In this document: piece after piece, positions 59,446-64,000 of the stretch | How the letters are laid out: every line of letters starts with the position of its first letter | Position numbering within the stretch: the first letter of the stretch is position 1 | Source of the DNA: Sitta carolinensis | Taxonomy: Eukaryota; Chordata; Aves; Passeriformes; Sittidae | Assembly (NCBI GenBank): GCA_032173965.1 | Contig: CM063290.1 | Location: 3,241,001-3,305,000 of the forward strand | DNA: 64,000 nt | Direction: 5' to 3' | Notes under the pieces: generated by a model | The model's database searches: none | Seen by the model: only the letters and a program-made list of their open reading frames with translations | What the model was told of the DNA's origin: nothing | Position numbers and translations under genes: made by a program

Positions 59446-60169
59446 TTTCTATCTCCCTCAGTGCTGCAAAGCCTGGCTTATTTTTTAGGGTTTCTGTACA
59501 AAGCCTTTTTTTTTTTTTTTTCTTTTCACTAGAGCTTGGGGAGTATTAATTTTGCAAGTGTGTTCACAGTCAGCACAGACATCTGAAGACACCATCTGAT
59601 AAACCAAGGGGTATCTGTGACAGCCTCGTGCTTTTGTGTGTCATGGCCACGGTGCCTTCAGCTGCTGTAACACTATCTAAACCTGCACAGACAAGCAGCT
59701 AAGGCTCATTCCCACCCAACACAGCTGGCAGAGCAGATAAAACCAGTATTTATCCCTGGTCTCAATCTCAGAACTTCACCAGCACCTTGCTGTTCAATTC
59801 TGCTTCAGCTGGGCAAAGGGAAATGTCCTTTTCCCAGCTGGTCACGGCTGGGGGCTGAAGGGAGGTGCTGGCCCAGGCTCTGCTGGGAGCATGGCTCCCC
59901 TGCTGTCCTCCCCTGCAGTCCTGCCTGGGATTTGGGACAGGACAGGGCTTTGCCTGCCTGTGTTCCCTGCCCGTGGTGGGGCACTGCAGGGGGAAGGGGA
60001 TGGGGATGTGGGGTTTGACCCCAGGGGCAGCTGGGGCTCAGACTGGGCTCTGTTCTGCCCCTTTGGCTGCATCCCAAGGGACCCATTCCTCAAAAAACAG
60101 CTTGGAACAGAGAGGGTGACCCTGAGTGGCCAGCAGGGATAGCTGGCCTGGTGCCCTGGTGGCAGGAAA

Positions 60170-60484
60170 GGGAGAACCCAGGAATGGGAGAATCCAGGAA
60201 TGGGAGAATCTGGGAATGGGAGAACCCAGGAATGGGAGAATCTGGGAATGGGAGAATCCAGGAATGGGAGAATCTGGGAATGGGAGAATCCAGGAATGGG
60301 AGAATCTGGGAATGGGAGAACCCAGGTATGGGAAAATCCAGGAATGGAAGAACACAGGAATGGGAGAGCCCAGGAGTGGGAGAACCCAGGAGTGGGAGAA
60401 CACAGGAATGGGAGAACCCAGGAGTGGGAGAATCTGGGAATGGGAGAACCCAGGAATGGAAGAACCCAGGAGTGGGAGAATCCC
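60170..60484 (+). repeat. 16-bp minisatellite, about 19-20 copies
   Basis: The unit GGAATGGGAGAATCCA recurs with a strict 16-bp period across about 315 bp. Variants at the end of the unit (CCA, CTG, CCC, ACA) alternate, so part of the array shows a 32-bp higher-order dimer. Because 16 is not a multiple of three and the unit lacks stops in several frames, it creates long open frames on both strands that are not genes. Confidence 0.95.
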
Positions 60485-62214
60485 CTGTGGCCTGGCTCTG
60501 GGCTAAGGTCCCTGCCCTTGTACACTCCCCTGATGTCTCTCTAATGCTGAAAATGGGAACAATATGAGGCTGTAAATTGCTGACTGTAAAACAAGATTAA
60601 GGCTGGTGTGCAGGACAGGCCCTGTCCCAACCTGCTGGCCAAACCCCCCCTGGCCAGCTCGGGCCAAAGTGCCAGCAGATTTATGCAGCAGGAAAATCCA
60701 GTGAACAACCAGAGCGTTTCAAAACAAGCTGACAAATCTGCAGCACTTGGGAGCAGCAGCTGATGCTCCCTCAGAGATGTAACACGATTCCTATAATCAC
60801 AGAAATACATTTAATTTTGTTTATTTAAACCAGCCCCGTGTTTTGCTGTGAGCATTCATCATCTGGTGTCACCCAGTAGAGTAGGAAATGTCACCCTTTG
60901 AGTCACAGCCCCAGCCACTCTGTTAGCAATGCTCTGGCTGTACTCCACAGCTGGAGAGAAAAGGGCTTCGTGCCTTGCTGGCTGTGGAGCAAACACACTC
61001 CTGCAGCTTCATTTTGTATTCAGCAGCTCTCCAAAACAGTGAAGGCAGCATGAAAAATGAGGAGGAGCACGGCTGAAGCTCAGCTGCTGATCTTTCACAA
61101 CTCAGCTTCAAAAAATACGAGGTCTGAAAGGAGGCTTTAAAGTATCAGCAGAAATGTTAAACTGCCTTGATCAAGGGAAGAACACCTGGTCACTCAGACA
61201 CTTAATAAATGAAAACAGGGCTCTCTTCTTCCCCCAGAGCAAGGCAAAGAGAAATTTCTAATTTCCCAGCTGGGAATATAGCGTGGAGCTGGCAGCAAAG
61301 AAAAGATGGTGAAGTTAATGGGCGAGACTGATTCACTGCCCTGGCAGGCCCATGCCTGGGGAATACTGTGACATAAAGTAGTTTAACAGCACCTTCCCAG
61401 CCCCTCTAGGCCAGCAGTGGGCCTGGAGCCTCTTTGAAGTCCAAACATCAGCATGGATGTAAAGTCTATGGGGTTCAATCCTTTTTATTTTCCTTAAAAA
61501 AAAAAGCTGCTTCTCCAATCACCTCATCTCTGCTAAAGCAAAGACTTGAGGTGGGGAATGACCACTGAAATACAGAAGTTTGTCTGCAGAGGGGATTTGG
61601 GGCTGAAAAGAGCTAAAAGCAGAGTGAGGCACTGGCTGGAGTCATTCCACTTCCAGCCCGTGGTTTGCCTTCTCTGGGCCCTGACTGAACCCCAGCCACT
61701 GGCAGGAAAAGCTGATGCGTTTGGATGGAGCCCTGCCCTCCTCAGGGATTGCAGGCTGGGCTCTGGGCAATCCCAGCAGCAGCTCTGGTGTCCTGCAGTG
61801 CCAGAACTGGTGAGGAAAGCCGGCAGTTGGAGAGCAAGGGTGAGGTACATCACTCAGAGGAAGATGCTTTGGGTCTTCTTGGCTTTGGAAGCCAGAATCC
61901 CTTCACTGAATTCAGGATGATGCCTGGAGAGCTCCCTGGGGCAGGGGCTGGGCAGGGTTACAGGAATAAAGCAGGGATTTGTTAAAAGGCTTCAAAGGAT
62001 TCACCTTGGGCAGTGCAGGAGCCTGGCCAGGGCTACACCCAGGATGGACCCAAGTCAGGAGTTTTCCCCCTTTGCTCAGTTCTGCTCCATTTCCATGTGG
62101 GTTCATTGTCCAATCCCAGCCCCAGGGGATGCAGTCCCACCCTCCCAGATTCTCTCCTCAGTTCCTGCTCTTGGCACTTTTTGGGGCCAGAGCTGCAGCA
62201 GTGCCCTTGGATCT

Positions 62215-62590
62215 GGGGCTGGAAAAGGATTGTTCTGTGCCCTTGGTTCTGGGGCTGGAAAAGGATTGTTCTGTGCCCTTGGCTCTGGAAAAGGATTGTT
62301 CTGTGCCCTTGGTGCTGGAAAAGGATTGTTCTGTGCCCTTGGCTCTGGAAAAGGATTTCTGTGTCCTGATCTGGAAGTTGTCTTGTCCTTGGCTCTGGAA
62401 AAGGATTGTTCTGTGCCCTTGGCTCTGGAAAAGGATTGTTCTGTGCCTGCTCTGGAAAAGGATTGTTCTGTGCCCTTGGCTCTGGAAAAGGATTGTTCTG
62501 TGCCTGCCTGAAGATGTTCTGTGTCTTGCGAAAGGATTGTTCTTGCCCTGGTCTGAAAAGATTGTTCTGTGCCTGGTTCTGAAAGGATCG
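62215..62590 (+). repeat. 30-bp minisatellite, about 11-12 copies, decaying at the right end
   Basis: The core GGAAAAGGATTGTTCTGTGC recurs with a mostly 30-bp period. The first units are 34-35 bp, one unit at 62356-62390 is rearranged, and the units after 62440 are shortened and mutated. Thirty is a multiple of three, so a ten-residue peptide repeat appears open on both strands; I see no gene structure around it. Confidence 0.93.
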
Positions 62591-63774
62591 TGTCCTGGCT
62601 GAGCAATCACTGACACTTTCTGGGAGTTCAGATCCCCCCAGAGCAGGGCGAAATGTGGAAAATTTTAAAGCCAAAATTAAAGGCATCAAGTAGAGCTGAT
62701 TTGAAATAGATATTTGTAGCTGTGCCCTGTGGATGGAAATGCTTGTAGCTGAGAAATCCCCTGCCTAGCAGGTACAGCTCCTCAGCTGATGGACAGAGTG
62801 GTGGAGAATCCCCCCGGACTGGCTCAGTTCCCCCAGCACTGCTGGCAGGAGAAGGTGCTGTAGCCCTGAGGACACAACGATGTGATCCAGCAAGCACAGT
62901 CCCTGACTTTGAGCAAGAACACATTTTCATTACATTTAATTTCTTTTGGCAGGCTGTGCCAGCTCCTAACTTTAAAAGCAGGAATTGTGGACAGCTACAG
63001 CGTGTCTGTCTCCTGCCCATAAAAGAAGCACTGGAGAGAAGCAAGGCTCATTCTTTTTTTATGTAACACAAGGCTGCCATTTGCTCCAAATGAAAGCAAG
63101 TGGGAGTAAATTATTTGGATTTTCTGACAAAAGCTGCGTGAACACAACACCTTTAATAAAAACAGTTGATTCTTCTCATAATGCTCCTCTCCTCTTTTCC
63201 TCATAATCACAGGAGGCCCTGCTTGCTGCTTTCAGCTAGAGAACATCTTTATTATCCTTGCAGACAGTGAATAACAAGGCATTCATTCGAACTTAATTTT
63301 TTTTGGCAATAAGACTCGGGGAGAGAATAGGGATAAAAAAATGGGAGATGTCAGGAACAAGTTCTGCCTGTAAATACACGTTCAGAGTTCTCAGTTCCTT
63401 CTTTGATTGGAATGGGGACAGGCAGCTCTGAATTTTAAACAACTGAGTTATGTTTGTCATTCAGCTGCATTGTTATTCCATGTTATTCCATGTTTTCCTG
63501 TCCTTTCCCTCCTTTGTAAGCTTGTGTAGAGCTGGGTACTTTTCACCACCTTGGCCCAGCAATACAATTATTTTCCCATCCCATACTTAAAGAGTTTATG
63601 TCTATTTGTCTCAAATATCTCATTTATGACAACCTGGCACAGCCACTTTAATAAAGAAACGCTCTGGTGACTCCCAAGTATTCCCACATTTGCAAGATCT
63701 GATTTTCAGGAAGGCAAGGGTTTTGATGGATGAAATAAACCAATGTTTTCAATATATTTCAGGTAACCAATCTT

Positions 63775-63808
63775 AAAAAAAAAATACTAAAAAAAAAAAA
63801 AAAAAAAA
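63775..63808 (+). repeat. A-rich tract
   Basis: Two A-runs are interrupted by TACT, the second of about 18 A. No element could be recognised upstream. Confidence 0.8.
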
Positions 63809-64000
63809 GGAAACATAACTCCTTAGCAGCTGGCAGCAGTTTCAAATAAATACAAGAAAATGATGGAAGTGTAATGGCATCTGCAATGATGGAAGTTAGA
63901 GAGGAGAATAACCAGAGATGCTGCTTCCAACAGCACAGGGGAAAAGGAGGCTTACTGGGCTGCAACAGGAAATTGTCTATCAAAATGAATTTAGAATGCT

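Larger units (their letters stand above)
52356..64000. other. Intergenic region downstream of SERPINI1
   Basis: No exon of a known gene is recognised in this 11.6-kb stretch. In human the next gene downstream is GOLIM4 at some distance, but I see none of it here. The region contains a CR1 tail (57515-57598), a (GCT)n tract (57633-57654), T- and A-runs, a 26-bp duplication (59394-59445) and two minisatellites (60170-60484, 62215-62590). Long open frames at 53879-54385 and 56510-57022 show no family resemblance. Confidence 0.8.

Noticed and set aside
59842..60525. 227-codon minus-strand frame rich in PIPGFSHSW-like repeats, and matching plus-strand frames
   Set aside because: Produced by the stop-free 16-bp minisatellite, whose period is not a multiple of three. 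All three frames stay open, which is not a coding signature.
62033..62689. Open frames of 138-218 codons on both strands around 62.3 kb
   Set aside because: Generated by the 30-bp minisatellite; no start context, splice sites or conserved family, and several units break the period.
52356..64000. Possible 3' exons of the neighbouring gene GOLIM4
   Set aside because: No minus-strand segment resembled its C-terminal coding sequence; the neighbour probably lies beyond the right edge.

Overview
This window is vertebrate genomic DNA, almost certainly from a bird. It carries CR1-type LINE fragments, in which 3' ends with the degenerate ATTCTGTG octamer and the typical internal CR1 wording can be read. 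It also carries two intron-rich genes whose proteins are close to the human orthologues: PDCD10 (CCM3) on the minus strand at the left edge and SERPINI1 (neuroserpin) on the plus strand across most of the window. I cannot name the species or order from sequence alone.

Layout: 1-2181 holds the first three coding exons of PDCD10 (residues 1 to about 85; the rest lies off the left edge). 2182-8510 is PDCD10 5' intronic sequence. About 7.9-9.5 kb is a strong CpG island with a head-to-head promoter. A candidate non-coding PDCD10 first exon (minus strand, donor at 8505-8510) and a candidate non-coding SERPINI1 first exon (plus strand, donor at 8918) flank two oppositely oriented ZNF143/GFY-like motifs. 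8918-32322 is SERPINI1 intron 1. The eight coding exons of SERPINI1 lie between 32323 and 52132, all with GT-AG introns, followed by a short 3'UTR with a polyadenylation signal at 52330. From about 52.36 kb to the end I see no gene, only repeats: a 16-bp and a 30-bp minisatellite, a CR1 tail and homopolymers.

Together the SERPINI1 exons encode a 410-residue serpin, the same length as human neuroserpin. The P1-P1' pair Arg362-Met363, the disease-relevant positions His338 and Gly392, and two of three human N-glycosylation sites are present. The striking exception is a single extra T at 32485/32486, exactly in codon 49 of the serpin shutter motif. It breaks the frame and creates an early stop within the first coding exon. 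Every other exon and splice site is intact, so a consensus or sequencing error is the likeliest cause, but a real null allele cannot be excluded.

I found no CRISPR array, operon, phage or other prokaryotic system, which is expected for this kind of DNA. The main leads beyond gene structure are the inverted promoter motif pair, a G-quadruplex-capable tract, several tandem repeats and a few unexplained antisense open frames in introns.
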